From Benincasa hispida (taxonomy: Eukaryota > Streptophyta > Magnoliopsida > Cucurbitales > Cucurbitaceae), in contig NC_052351.1 in NCBI RefSeq assembly GCF_009727055.1, forward strand, positions 53,291,604 through 53,355,603: DNA of 64,000 nt, in the 5' to 3' direction. Made by a program: the position numbers and the translations under genes. Under the pieces are notes generated by a model. That model saw nothing but the letters and a program-made list of their open reading frames with translations. It did not search any database and was not told the origin of the DNA. Positions 1-11,441 of the stretch are shown here, in pieces. Within the stretch, counting starts at the first letter, position 1. Every line of letters starts with the position of its first letter.

Positions 1-586
1 GTAAGTTTTGTCAAGTAGACCACCAACGGCTGCCGCATTGGCAGCGGTCTACGAAGTGGGATTCAAACAATCTCTCCACTACTTGCTCCCAAGAAGTAAT
101 CTCTCCTGGTTCAAGGGAATAAACCCATTTCCTAGCCTGATCACAGAGAGAAAATGGGAATAACGTTAATCGAACTTATTCAGCAGAGATGTTCGGGAAC
201 ACAAAAGTATTGCAAATTTCAATAAAACTTCGGAGGTGGTCGTGTGGGTCCTCGCCACGCCTTCCTCCGAATTGACCTGCAGTCTGGATCATCTGCTGCA
301 TTATCGATTTCATCTCGAATCTGCTTCCGTCGAGGGCAGGCCTCATGATTCCCGGAGAGAAATCATAGAGGTTTGACGATGCATAGTCCCTAATGGGCCT
401 ATTGCGATCATTTGCCAACAGAATCGGATTCGCCATGACATTATTATCATTTGGTGCTCCTTCTCTAGGCTGCTCCGCCATCTCTTCTTTATCGCATTGT
501 GGTTGCTGTTGGCGGTCTCTCAGTCTTCGTCTAAAAGTCCTCTCAATCTTCGGGTCGTAATTCACTAGAGATTGAGAGTCCTGCAA
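1..586 (-). pseudogene. gag: gag N-terminal part of Athila-type element, internally deleted
   Basis: Minus-strand frame from the Met codon at 586 reads the gag start (about 136 residues open), with the NYDPKIERTFRRRLR and RRGEDPHDHLRSFIEICNTF stretches that align with the gag at 54.7-55.1 kb. Such gag proteins form the virus-like particle that packages the element's RNA. Near position 75-80 the sequence jumps from the segment matching SWEQVVE straight to the segment matching NPTSQTAA of the other copy. That skips 179 bp relative to it (about 55241-55419 there), with a short GTTT match at the junction. The deletion is not a multiple of three. An in-frame stop lies in the downstream part (NPTS-stop). 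It is a dead copy, and the rest of gag-pol lies outside the window. Confidence 0.88.
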
Positions 587-629
587 AGAAATAAAAAAAA
601 ATTACCATTAACAAACTATTTTGCCAAAG

Positions 630-646
630 TCCCCGGCAACGACCCA
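630..646 (-). other. Primer-binding site of the left Athila-type element
   Basis: On the minus strand, six bases after the LTR end, the sequence TGGGTCGTTGCCGGGGA appears. It resembles the TGGCGCCGTTGCCGGGGA site usual for Athila/Tat gypsy elements, commonly assigned to a tRNA-Asp-type primer. Two bases near its start differ from that form. Confidence 0.75.
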
Positions 647-652
647 AAAACT

Positions 653-2330
653 TGATGTGTTATTTTATTAATTGGAAATATGGATGATATGCGTTGATAG
701 ATTGCATTGTGTACTCAAGTTTCCCAAGCGGAATCCAAGTGTAAATTCCTCTGAGTTTCCTGGTAAGTCCAGGGTCGAACACAGGGACTTGTGAAAATAG
801 ATTGCGTTGATGGTTCTTTTTTTTTTTATGAAAAATTTGCAGTAACCGAGAAAATAAATAAAGTGTTTGGTTGTTGATTGTGTTAATTAAAAAGAAATGA
901 ATAAATGCAGCAGATTTGAGAAACAAAAGTTGCGTTGATAGATGAAATGAGTATGCGATGAACGGGTTGAGAAGATCTTTAGCTAGCGTTACTTGGGAAT
1001 GTGTCAGACCATGCGATCATGTTACTACCATGCACAACAAGTCATTTTCCAATGTAAATGTGGTGCTCCTAAGTCTAAGACACATGTGTTGAATGCAAAA
1101 TGTCCATAGTGCTTATCCCTAAGTCTCTACTCTTGTCCTATGCGTTGATGCAAAATGCATGAAGCAAGGTGACCGCATACAATCATATCTTATCGCTAAG
1201 ATGCATGCGATGCATTAATAACAAATAGTGCTCATTCCTAAGCGCCTATCTCTTGTTTATGCATTCTAATCTAGTCCTTCCAAACCTAGATTCTGACTGA
1301 CCTTCCAAATTATAGATCCTGTCCTTAGACTACCCTCCCAAGTATCCCTAAAGGACAAATGAAGCATACATAAACAAGATAAACACAAAGAATGAAGACT
1401 CTCTAGTTAAGCTAGCTAAATGCTTCTCAATCCATTCAACTAATTTAGCTACTCATGTGTGAATCATAGAGAGTGGACAGATATAGAGAAATAAATTCCA
1501 TTTTTATAAATACGTTAAATACAAAATGCCAATGGAAGTTTAGGGTAGAGAGCCTGGTAGCAATTCCTTGCTGACCGAGGCTTTTTCTACACTGGAATCT
1601 CTATTCTGGCCTAAAAATATTCCTGCTTCCGCAGGCCTCGGCCCTCTCCCTGTCTTTGAAGCTTCCGGTGCTCTCCCAAGCTTACTGGAATGATCTACTG
1701 GCACACTTTCTTCCTCGCGTCTGCCTTAAAATGAAAGAAACTATGAACAGAGGCGTGAACTTGTAAAGTGATAAAGTAATCGACTGCTTAACCCCTTCTC
1801 TGAAGAATGCACTTGGCATTTATAGAGTTTCCATGGTGAAAGGCGGCTTCTCTCTCCCAGTTGTATAGATGGGACAACTTTAATTCCTGACTGATGCGCC
1901 GGATAATTATCACCGATAAAGCTGAATGTACTTCGTGACCGTTATTGGCTGTCAACTTAATTTGGATCCGACTGGCGTAAGCTTTCTATCCCATTTCTCT
2001 TAATTATCCTTTCACCTGGATGTGCCCACCATGTTGCGATGACCAAGTTGGTGATTCTTCTTAGGCGAATGTTTGTGAGCACGATCATACAAAGTCTTAC
2101 GGTGAAGTTGCGCTCAACCAATGTATTCCTATGATCGCAATCTCTGGATTATGTTAATGTATGTTCCGCACAAAAATGTAAAGATCAACTGCTCTAATGT
2201 GTTGGACGCATGCAACCGCAATATTATAGAATTTATACTTAATGGACGCAATTTAACATATTTCATCAACGCAATCCAACATTGTTTAAGACTTTAGATC
2301 TATGATAACATGCATTTCTGCCCGTTATCA
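653..2330 (-). repeat. 5' LTR of left Athila-type element (about 1678 bp)
   Basis: The LTR starts TGATAACGGG at 2330 on the minus strand and ends in CA at 653, next to the primer site. Length is close to the 1650 bp 3' LTR at 61.4-63.0 kb. The first 28 bases form a terminal hairpin (TGATAAC paired with GTTATCA). Small open frames inside (for example 660-926 minus) are shadows of non-coding LTR sequence. Confidence 0.88.
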
Positions 2331-2499
2331 TCCAGCAAGGCAAAAAATAGTGCTATATGATGTTGATGATGACATGAATAAAAGTTGCCAAATTTATGTT
2401 TTCAGTTAAAGCTTTCAGTTTTAATATCAAATTTATGTATGAAAATTATGATTTAAATGTTAGTCACTCACTAGGCTTCTAACTCATGTTTTCAAATGT
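2331..2499. other. Spacer, no feature seen
   Basis: Short AT-rich stretch between the Athila LTR and the PMD relic. I see no coding signal; it may hold the 5' part of the PMD gene or an intron. Confidence 0.5.
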
Positions 2500-4070
2500 T
2501 TTTCTTTCAGGTAGCGGTCAGTTCCCAAAAGACTTCTCTGCTGCTGCTCTGCCACTCATAAGATGAAGAAGAACTTCAATGATATGCTCGAGCATATATT
2601 CTCACGTTGATTGGAGGATTGGTATTTCCCGAAAAATCCAACAGTAGAGTGCACCTAATGTATCTTCCTCTCTTGTAGATTTTGATGTTGCCAAGACATA
2701 CAGTTGGGGGGTTGGATGTCTTGCATGGTTATATAGACAACTATGCAATGGTGCAGTTATAGATGACAAAGACATTGCAGGCTCACTTCTATTGCTGCAG
2801 ATTTGGGCATGGGATCGATTTCCTCTTTTAGCGCCTCGATGACTCCATCGATATGAGAACAACTTAGGTGACAGACCACTTGCAGTACAATAAGCATATT
2901 TACCTCATTATTGTTGTGTTCATTATGAAATACTAATAGTTAAAATTCAACTTGTAATTGTTATAGATGGAATGACAACTATTCTGTAATTAGAGCACCG
3001 ATGCATGTTCTACTACAGTATAGGTACATACTGGATACACATATGCCTAACCAGGTAATATTTTATTCATTCATATATCATATATTGATAATGTTTCGAT
3101 CTTCTAGTTTATTCATATTTGACACATATGCATGCAGATTATTTGGGAGCCATACAATCATTTCGTTGCCGCCATATTGTCACGATGGTAATGAGATATG
3201 GACATCTAGATGTCCACTCATATGTTTTTTCATTGTGGAGTGGCATCACCCAGATCATGTGATGCGTCAATTTGGGATGTTGCAACAAACTCTCCAACCT
3301 TGCAATACAGATGCTTAACTCCATTCACACGATCTAAGGGGTAGGCATGAGTGAGACTAGATTGAATATTTGGCTCCTCAAATTTCAATTTGGGAAAATC
3401 GCCAAAGTTTGGTTGTTAATGGACCTCCTATTAACAACGATGTAGATACTGGGCCTGGATATATTGAATGGTATTCCACTGTGAGCAAGCGATACATAAC
3501 GAAAGTAGGAGCATCCTATCATTTGTTGGTATGAGTTTATTCTTTACTAGGATTGTTTACTTTTATTTCTTCATTGCGTACCAAAATAAATTTTAAAGTC
3601 ATTAACTTTTTATTCAATTCTTTTTTAGGCCGAGCTTTCAACTTTGACATTATCTGCTAAAAGAGCCTTGCATAGACTCACCTCTATATATCGAGTGCGA
3701 TATTTCGATAGTGATGTTCCAATGGAAGAACAAGGTGATCCAACAAGACATCAGGATGTTCCTATTTGACCTAATGTTCAGAATGAATATCCAGCAACCC
3801 CACTCGATCATTTTACACATACTTCCATGATGCCCTCTCCCTTAACATTTGAATTTTTCCAACAACCCTCAGTACACTAAGTATGGAAGAAGGATAAACT
3901 TCAGATGTCATGACTAGTACGTGACATACCGACATCGTAGTGAGGGTATACATTTGTTTACAGAGGAAAGCCAACCATCAAGTGTAAGAGGTCATGGCGA
4001 TCGTGGACACTATGTGACTTAACATGATCGATCTAGGCGTAATAGAGAATCTTCTTCTAGTCATGAATAA
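2500..4070 (+). pseudogene. Plant mobile domain (PMD, MAIN-like) relic
   Basis: Translated plus-strand pieces in changing frames follow the order of a plant mobile domain. First comes an N-terminal piece with YARAYIL and VHLMYLPLL (about 2585-2680). Next is SLLLLQIWAWDRFPLLAPR (about 2775-2840), then a piece with HVLLQYRYILDTHMPNQ (about 3000-3055) followed by an intron-like AT-rich gap. Then come IIWEPYNHF (from about 3139), LPPYCHDGNEIW, VEWHHPDHVMRQFG (about 3230-3280) and finally RYITKVGASYHLLV (about 3490-3530). The tail to about 4070 is Ser/Arg/His-rich. PMD proteins include Arabidopsis MAIN and MAIL1, and many PMD genes travel within transposons. Frames shift and stops occur throughout, so this copy is dead. 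I see no transposase beside it. A second PMD relic lies at 44.7-46.7 kb. Confidence 0.78.
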
Positions 4071-6400
4071 AGAAAATTGTACATATAATTAAATTTATTA
4101 ATGAAATTCAAACACGAAAATGTACTTGCAGTCTACAACACATCCTAAAGAACCTTGAATATTATTTACAATAGTCGAAAGTTAATATCTATATTTTTGC
4201 ATAAGTTTCTAACAACTTTAAACAAAAAATAATGATTTGAAATTAAACTAATTGAATACTATTAAAATTAATATTGAGTATATCAAATCAATCATAAAAA
4301 TTTCTTAATCTCAAAGTAACATTATTGTTTATACTGTTAAAAAATTAGTAATATTACTATTCAAATAAAAAAACGTGATTAGTGAGATAGTTGATTTTAG
4401 GTAACAATGATTTAGAATTAAACAAATGAAATACTATCAACTGTAAAAAAACATAAGTAATGAAAGGGTTGATTTTAGGGTTGTTAAAAGAATACAAAAA
4501 ATAAAAACAAAAAAATATTTTCTTTTACCCAAACTGTATGCATCTCTTGAAGAGACGCATTCTTAATTTTTGTATTATTATTTATGAAGAGACGCATTCT
4601 TAATTTTTTTTAATGAATGCGTCTCTTCAAGAGACGCATTCAAGCCCGAAAAAAAAAAAAATTCCAGAATGCGTCTCTTCAGATAAGGACAGAAAAACAA
4701 TCCTATTTATCTAAATAAGTTGAAAAGTACCCCTTTTATCTAATTAAAATAAAAATTAACCCTACAAAGCTAATTAACCATGGGACATCCTATTGGAATT
4801 TACAATGTTTAGTTGAAGATATTAAAAGATTTGAAGTAAATTAAAAGTAAAAACCCCAATCAATAGAGAAAAAAAAAAAGAAAACAAATAAAAACTTTAT
4901 CCTTCAATATATATATATATATTTTTTTTTTTCTGTTGTGTGATTGGCTAGCTATCATTTTGTAGTTTGAATTTTGTCCATTTTAGTTATGTATTTCAAA
5001 TGTTGAATCTTCTTAGTTAATGATTATTATAATTAGTTTCATGTTAGTTTATGGTTGATTTTTTTTTAAAAAAATTTAATCCTTATAAAATATATTCAAA
5101 TAGCGCATTTTTTTTATATGAAAATTATTATTATTATTACTCTTTAATTAATTTTAATAAATCAAACATCAAATTTAAGATTAAGTGTAAGTACAATGAC
5201 TAAAATTAGACAATTAGAAATACATAAATTCAAATGAAATAGAATTCAAAGTATAAATATGAAAATGATATTTGAATTAAAGAAAAAAAATTAAATCTAG
5301 GATTGTTTTCAAATAAAGAAAAATGAGTCTACTTATTTATAAATATAGCAAAATGTCAGTATCCATTAATGATAGTGCAAAAGACTGATACTATCTATTA
5401 GTGTCAATGATAGAGGTCTATCGTGATATATAGTGATATTTTACTATACTTGAAAGCAGTTTTACTATTTAAAACAATTATCATTATTATAACAAACTAA
5501 TGACTTTGCTTTGAGTTTGTGTCATAGTATATATTTATACGTGCAGGATTTCAAGTAAAACGAATTTGTAGATATACATAAAATAAAGAAGGTTTGAACT
5601 AAACAAAGTAATATAATAAGATTAAAATTATTATTATTTTTAAATCTAGGACAACATAGCTCAGTATACTCTTAAGAAGTATATTAGGTACACATACACA
5701 AAGGATGATACATAGACTCAAGCTATAAAGAAGATCTAAATTACTAATTCATGGAGGAATTATGGATTTTTATGGTGTTTGGGTCTAATAATTAAATTCA
5801 TGAGTGCCACATGAACATAGGTCAACTGGTATAAAACTTGTGTTATCAACCTCGAGGATAGAAGTTTGATTCTTCCACCCACATAATATAAATAATAATA
5901 ATAATATCATCTTATGAGTTAAAAATGTGTAATAATATTCTAAAATTTTATTATTAGGTCTTGTTGGTTGAAAATTTTGGCTAAGCAAAACCCACATCAC
6001 CTTTCATGTGTCATTAACAATAAATTTGTATGTAGGAATAAACTTCATTGTAATATTTGCTACAAACACTCATATGCTTAATTAGTTGATGGAGTCAAAG
6101 TAGAATCGAGTCAGTTAGAGAGGAGGATCAAGTCAGAGGCATGTTCGGGTCGAATGGACTTTATAGTGTGGATTCTCCTATAACCTTTTTCGAGCTTCTC
6201 GAGTCTATCTATACACATTCCTATTTTAAATTTTGACTATATTTATTTCGATTTTACCCTCGGTGTCATTTCAAGTTTTATTACCATAGCAATGTATTTG
6301 ACATTTTTGAAAAATTGTGTTTGAGAATTTCAGGTTTTGCCAGCAGTAATGAAAGCTGCTTGAAGTAGAGGAGAAGAAAGGGAAAAGGTAGTAGAAGAAG
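4071..6400. other. AT-rich spacer
   Basis: About 2.3 kb of AT-rich DNA with homopolymers and a TA/T-rich run at about 4905-4932. It has short tandem-like variants of a GATAGA/CTATC motif near 5350-5460. Apart from the inverted-repeat cluster listed separately I see no gene. The small minus frame at 5785-6000 has no recognisable content. Confidence 0.6.
4541..4682. repeat. Cluster of GAGACGCATTC repeats in both orientations
   Basis: The motif GAAGAGACGCATTC or its reverse complement occurs five times within 142 bp. The central pair (4615-4641) is a perfect palindrome with 13-base arms, GAATGCGTCTCTT and its complement, around a single C. Outer copies can also pair with each other. Spacers are A- or T-runs. 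This is far from chance, but I do not recognise the family. It may be the collapsed end of a DNA transposon or a foldback element. Confidence 0.7.
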
Positions 6401-7161
6401 CAGGGAAAACATTAGAACCACTTGAGACAGACTTAACTACTAAAAGCAACAAGTTTTTTTGGAGGAGACAAAATTGGTTTTCTGGCCATTAGCTTATTGT
6501 CTTGCCATCGAAGAAGGTTTCGGGTTTGAATTGCTCACAACTAACAATTTTCCAAACTTAACCAAATGGAGTGAACATCTTATAAACCACAACCTTTGTT
6601 GGGCTTTGTTACTATTCCACCGAGGCCCAAAACTAGGAAACAGATCAGCTCTGAAAGCTAAAGAAAACCACTGGCTTGAAAACTGTGTGCTAAAAGCCCA
6701 ATCCTCGTGAAGGCTAAATCTAACCTTACACATTGATGGCCAGTATTTTACTAATACACTTATCAGATTTAGTTTGCTTTCTATGTGTGTCTGTTTCCAT
6801 TTTGTTTCTTTTCTGATTAGTGTGAGCTCGAGAGAGAAAAGAAAAATGAGGGGAGATGTTGTGCAAATTTCTTTAGAAATCTGATGAAAAAGAGAAAATA
6901 ACAGTGCAAGAAGAGTAATAAAGAGAAGGAAGAAGAGAAACAATAGGTTTAATGTGGTTTGGCAACAAAATAGCCTACATCCATGGAGGAACTGGAATGT
7001 TATTTTATCTTGCAGAGGTCTTGAAGATTATAACAAATAAGTAGCTAAGGTTCTTTTTCTTTTTCAGTATATGATGATTCTAGCTAAGATTGTTTATATA
7101 GGACTTTACAAAAGTAGTTACAACAGAATGTAAGGTTTATTTAATACATGTTTTGTTAACA
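6400..7161 (-). repeat. 3' LTR of the truncated Tnt1-like copia element
   Basis: The LTR start (TGTTAACA at 7161, minus strand) is fixed by the purine tract before it. The other end is not fixed; I place it near 6400 from the change in composition only. The open frames at 6459-6710 (+) and 6494-6943 (-) lie inside it and show no protein family, so I do not treat them as genes. Confidence 0.5.
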
Positions 7162-7189
7162 AATCTCCACCTTGAAATGAACCTTTACC

Positions 7190-7710
7190 AAATCTACCTC
7201 CTCTTTGCTAACCTTTCTTCTTCATCGTGTTTCTTTCAGCTCAAACTTGATAGATGTCTAGATATTTTTGAAGTTTGACCTGTGTCACAGCTTTGGTCAG
7301 CATGTCAGAGGCATTGTCTGAGGTATGTATCTTCAATACCTCAATCTTCTTTTCTTCAATTTGTTCACGTATAAAGTGACATCTATATGTTTTGTTCGAT
7401 TGTGATACTGAGGATGTTTAGATAGATGTATTGTACTTTGACTATCGCAATAAATCTTCACTGTGTTCTGATTAATACCGAAATGGGGTAGTAATCCCTT
7501 AAGCCATAGGCCTTCTTTAACAACTTCTGATGGGGCAATAAACTCGCCTAGTGGTGGAAAGTGCTACCATTGACTGTAATATAGCCTTCCATCTAAGAAC
7601 ACAACTTCCATATAAGAAGATATAACCTGATAGAGACCTCCTTCTGTCTAGGTCCCCTATGTAGTCTAAGTCAACATAGCCAATTAGCTTTGACTTAGTA
7701 TAAAAAGCTT
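7190..7710 (-). pseudogene. copia RNase H remnant
   Basis: Minus-strand translation gives pieces of copia RNase H in order: GYVDLDYIGDLDRRRSLSGY, a degraded middle where the catalytic Glu segment should be, and a C-terminal KIHTSDNASDMLTK segment close to the pol end. RNase H removes the RNA strand during reverse transcription. Stops and frame changes are frequent. The upstream reverse transcriptase is missing because the next element begins at about 7713. Confidence 0.7.
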
Positions 7711-7712
7711 GT

Positions 7713-9830
7713 TGATATTATAGGAAATTGAACAAGAGGATTTCCATGAGCAGCGGAAAGATCATTCCAAATTACAATCATATATGAACTTTATAATTAC
7801 AGTCATAAACCGAAACATACGGTTATGCATTAATTACAGTAATTGCAGCATGATAATGCAAAAGCTTAAGGACAAATGCTACACACTTTTGTAGACTCAT
7901 TGCCAAGCTCTTTGATCACGAACGCTCAATCACAACAACACAACAACCACGAATGTTCGTCCAACATGTACGCTACACTGCACGAACACTGTGCACTCGA
8001 ACTCAGTGATCGCCTCAGTCACAAACACCCCAACAACACGAACGACCTCCATAGAACCTCGACAGTGTCAAGTTGAGTATGACATCACCAAGAAGGCTAC
8101 CTTACCATTCTCGGTGGGAGAATCCAAAGGGTGGGCTCTGTGTGGACTTGGTTTGAGGTAGAAGACAGAGGAAACAACAATCGTGTAAACGGTTGAGCAA
8201 GTGGGAGATGACAAAACCTATCGTATAGGTGGATACCCAATCGTTTTGGAAAAGCTAAGCGATCGTCTAGCAAAAGCTATACGATTGTTTAGCTCATCGC
8301 TTAGCTGCGTGTCTGTTGCCTACAAACATTCCATGAGCATTTACCTTATCTAAGTTGTCGCTTAGTAAATCCAATTTACTTGACAACTTTCATGAGCATA
8401 TTTCCGAGAGACGAAATCTTAAATTCACAAAATTCAACCCTACTAAAACTTTCTAAAATTAGGAAAACATTTTTCCTTTTATCTCATGGTTACCATGAAA
8501 CCACCAATAACTCCCACTCAATTGGTTATTAGAGAAAACGAGTTAATTATCCAATAATTAATATTATTATAAATATAAATGATAACCAACTTATCACACT
8601 ATATTTATAACCTATAGTTTTAATATTTCATCTCATGAAACATATAAACCATAGCTCTTTTTCTATTCCATGATACTTAATGTAAATCTATTTACATTAA
8701 TCCTCCACTATATGTATCTCATACATCATACCGATCATCAATATATAATCGAATTATCTCTTGTCAATTTGAACATTTCAAATCAACACCAAGAACTGAT
8801 CCTCAACCGAATCCATTGAGCTACCAAAGGGGACTTATGGACCTGTAACTCAAACCTCCAACGGTACGTGAATAACTGACTAAACTCTTTAGTCATGGGA
8901 TCTACCATCTGTTAACTGCCAGACACTCCACTAAAGACCGACAACTGAACTCTCCTTAACACAGATATATTATGTGTCCATCTTAACCAATTAGCAGTAC
9001 GACATCCCTTCACAGATCACTCGTAAGTACAGTTGGGCCAATAACCGTTATACCCCTGAAGTTACATCTGTCTCCTTAAGTACCACTGATCCCTCTAATG
9101 AACATAAGTCATAGTTTCTATATGACTGAGTCTTATCTCCAAAGAGAAGCTATGGCCACTATGTTCAAGCCCCGGAATCAGCCCTTAAGGGAGCAACCTC
9201 TCTACTTAACCTCTACTTCGAAAAAGGAGTGAATTCCATCTTATGGATTGAGTTCCCAGCTCCCAGATCAGATAAGTCCCCAAAAAGGTAGGCATGTTGA
9301 GTTGACAATCTGGCCACTCTCACCCATACTAATCAAAGGACTGCCTTCAAAGCAAGTTCCCAAAACACTCAGGATTGAGGTCGTATCACCTATGGTCGTT
9401 TAGGTGAGATGCAAGCCTCTAGTATCAACAGCGTTATATATAGAGTCTAGTCATCTCGTGGTCCAGGTCTTATACAAACTCTTTGTATAGGACACCCTCG
9501 CTCGCACGTCTCCACGTGAATGGTCAGGATTAACCATTTGTAGTAGTTTACAACGCTTGCAAACCTCTACAAAACGGGCTGTATCTGTAGTGTCACCAGG
9601 ATCAGGTATCCCACCTTAATCCTTATACTACAGACCTATTTAGGTTATGACTTAAGGCATGATCCACTTTTATATCACATATACATACTTAAGTTTATAT
9701 AAGATAACCATGGACCTTTGTTTATTGGATATGAGTAAATGCCAAAATGAAATAACAGTTATTTTATTCATCAAACAATGTGTATCATTACAAACAACGA
9801 GACTCTGGGAGAATTAGGACACTAGTCCCA
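7713..9830 (-). repeat. 3' LTR of the 7.7-15.5 kb copia element (about 2.1 kb)
   Basis: It starts TGGGACTAGTGTCC at 9830 on the minus strand, directly after a purine tract (GACAAGTGAGAGATTTT, 9848-9832). It ends near 7713. It contains the LTR core shared by most copia LTRs of this window (about 8800-9700) and, near 8230-8300, ACGATCG-type motifs. The small frame at 7876-8076 is a shadow. Confidence 0.75.
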
Positions 9831-9940
9831 AAAATCTCTCACTTGTCCTAATGCCTTGGGAGACTAATGTACAATACAATATAAAACATGTATAATATAC
9901 AATAAACTAGGGCATACCCCAGTATCATCTCCTAATTGCC

Positions 9941-11440
9941 CTAGACAAGATGTCGCATGTCCCGTAGACCTAGAATCTCTAGGTGACTCTCGAACACTTT
10001 AGCCGTGAGAGCCTTTATAAAGGAATCAGCAACATTGTGCTCCGATGCGATCTTCGTGACTATCACATCACCGCGATGCACAATCTCCCTGATCAAGTGG
10101 TATTTTCATTCTATATGCTTACCTCGACGATGACTCCGAAGCTCCTTTGAATTTGCCACAGCCCTGGTGTTATCACAATAAAGAGTGATAGGCAGATCCA
10201 TATTTGGAACAACTTCCAAATTTGAAAGGAATTTTCTCAACCAAGTAACCTTCTTAGCTGCTTCACAAGCAGCTACATATTCAGCTTCCATAGTGGAGTC
10301 TGCGATGCATCCTTTCTTGATGCTTCGCCAGACTACAGCCCCTCCATTCAGAGTGAAAACTGACCCTAATGTCAATTTGCGAGAATCTTGATCGGTCTGA
10401 AAGTCAGAGTCCGTGTATCTTGTAAGGATCAAATTCTTATCTCCATACACGATCATCTAGTCCCTCATTCTTCGAAGATACTTGAGGATCATCTTGACTG
10501 CCGTCTAGTGCTAAAATCTTAGATTGGAGTGATACCGACTAACAATCCCTACTGCATAGCAAATGTCGGGTCTGGTACACAACATTGCATACATCAAGCT
10601 GCCTACAGCTAAAGCATAAGGAATCCGTCTCATCTCCTCAACCTCTTGAGGTGTTTTAGGACATTGATCCTTAGACAAAATGATTCCATGCCTGAAAGTA
10701 ACAAACCCTTCTTGGAATCCTGCATCCTATACCTGATCAACATTTGATCAATGTACGATACCTGAGACATGGCTAATCGTTTGTTCGTATGATCCTGAAT
10801 GATTTGGATCCCTATAACATACTATGCCTCACCCTTTTCATTTGGAATTGAGCAATTAGCCATTTCTTAATGTCAGTCAGATACTACATCATTCCCAATG
10901 AGTAGGATATCATCCACATACAGTACCACGAAAGTTACTTAACTATTGATGATCTTCTTGTAGACACAAGGCTCATCAATGTACTAATTAAAGCCAAACG
11001 ACTTGACTGCGGTGTAAATGGATCTATTAAGGTTGAAAACGTTTTGCTCTTGATCTGGAACTATGAACCCCTCTGGTTGAGTCATATAGATGTTCTCCTC
11101 AAGATTACCATTAAGAAAGGCAGTCTTGACGTCCATTTGCCATATTTCATAATCATAAAATGTGGCTATGGATAGGAGAATCCTGATAGACTTGAGCATG
11201 ACAACAGGTGAGAAAGTTTCCTCATAGTCAACTCCCTCAACCTGGGTATAACCCTTTGCCACGAGTCTAACCTTTAAGGTTTGCAATTTTCCATCTACAC
11301 CTCTCTTTCACTTATAGATCCACTTACAGCCAATAGGTCTTATCCAATCAGGTGGATCAATAAGCTCCCAGACATTATTGAAGTACACAGACTCCATTTC
11401 CTGGTTCATGGCCTTAACCCATTCATCTTTGTCAACATCC
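9941..11440 (-). pseudogene. pol: copia reverse transcriptase-RNase H, broken
   Basis: On the minus strand the reverse transcriptase starts near 11440-11286 and shows the [15 protein letters not shown] segment [20 protein letters not shown] and [16 protein letters not shown]. Further on (near 10900) is YVDDIL, with the two catalytic Asp, in a frame with stops around it. RNase H follows with RKLTLGSVFTLNGGAVVW, the active-site segment STMEAEYVAACEA and the YCDNTRA Asp. The frame ends at a TAG at 9941-9943. The longest open piece is 116 residues (10456-10106). Together the domains would copy the element's RNA into DNA; here at least four interruptions separate them. Confidence 0.85.
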
Positions 11441-11441
11441 T

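Larger units (their letters stand above)
1..2330 (-). mobile_element. Athila-type Ty3/gypsy element, 5' end only (cut by window edge)
   Basis: Read on the minus strand this is a 5' LTR (2330 down to 653), a primer-binding site and the start of gag, running off the left edge. It belongs to the same family as the complete element at 53.1-63.0 kb: LTR start, gag N-terminus and leader all align by eye. Element limits on the left cannot be seen. The five bases beyond the LTR start (2331-2335, TCCAG) would be one half of a target duplication. Confidence 0.9.
6400..7712 (-). mobile_element. 3' end of a Tnt1-like copia element
   Basis: On the minus strand an RNase H remnant (about 7710-7190) is followed by a purine-rich tract ending GGTGGAGATT and an LTR beginning TGTTAACAAAACATG at 7161. 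The LTR resembles in layout that of the Tnt1-like copia element at 19.9-25.2 kb: AAG/GAA-rich tract, then a GTGGTTTGGCAA-type segment. The upstream part of the element is cut off at about 7712, where the LTR of the next copia element begins. The lower LTR limit near 6400 is an estimate. Confidence 0.65.

Noticed and set aside
6494..6943. 149-codon minus-strand open frame with a hydrophobic start
   Set aside because: It lies in the LTR of the truncated copia element, overlaps another frame, and shows no family or codon structure of a gene.
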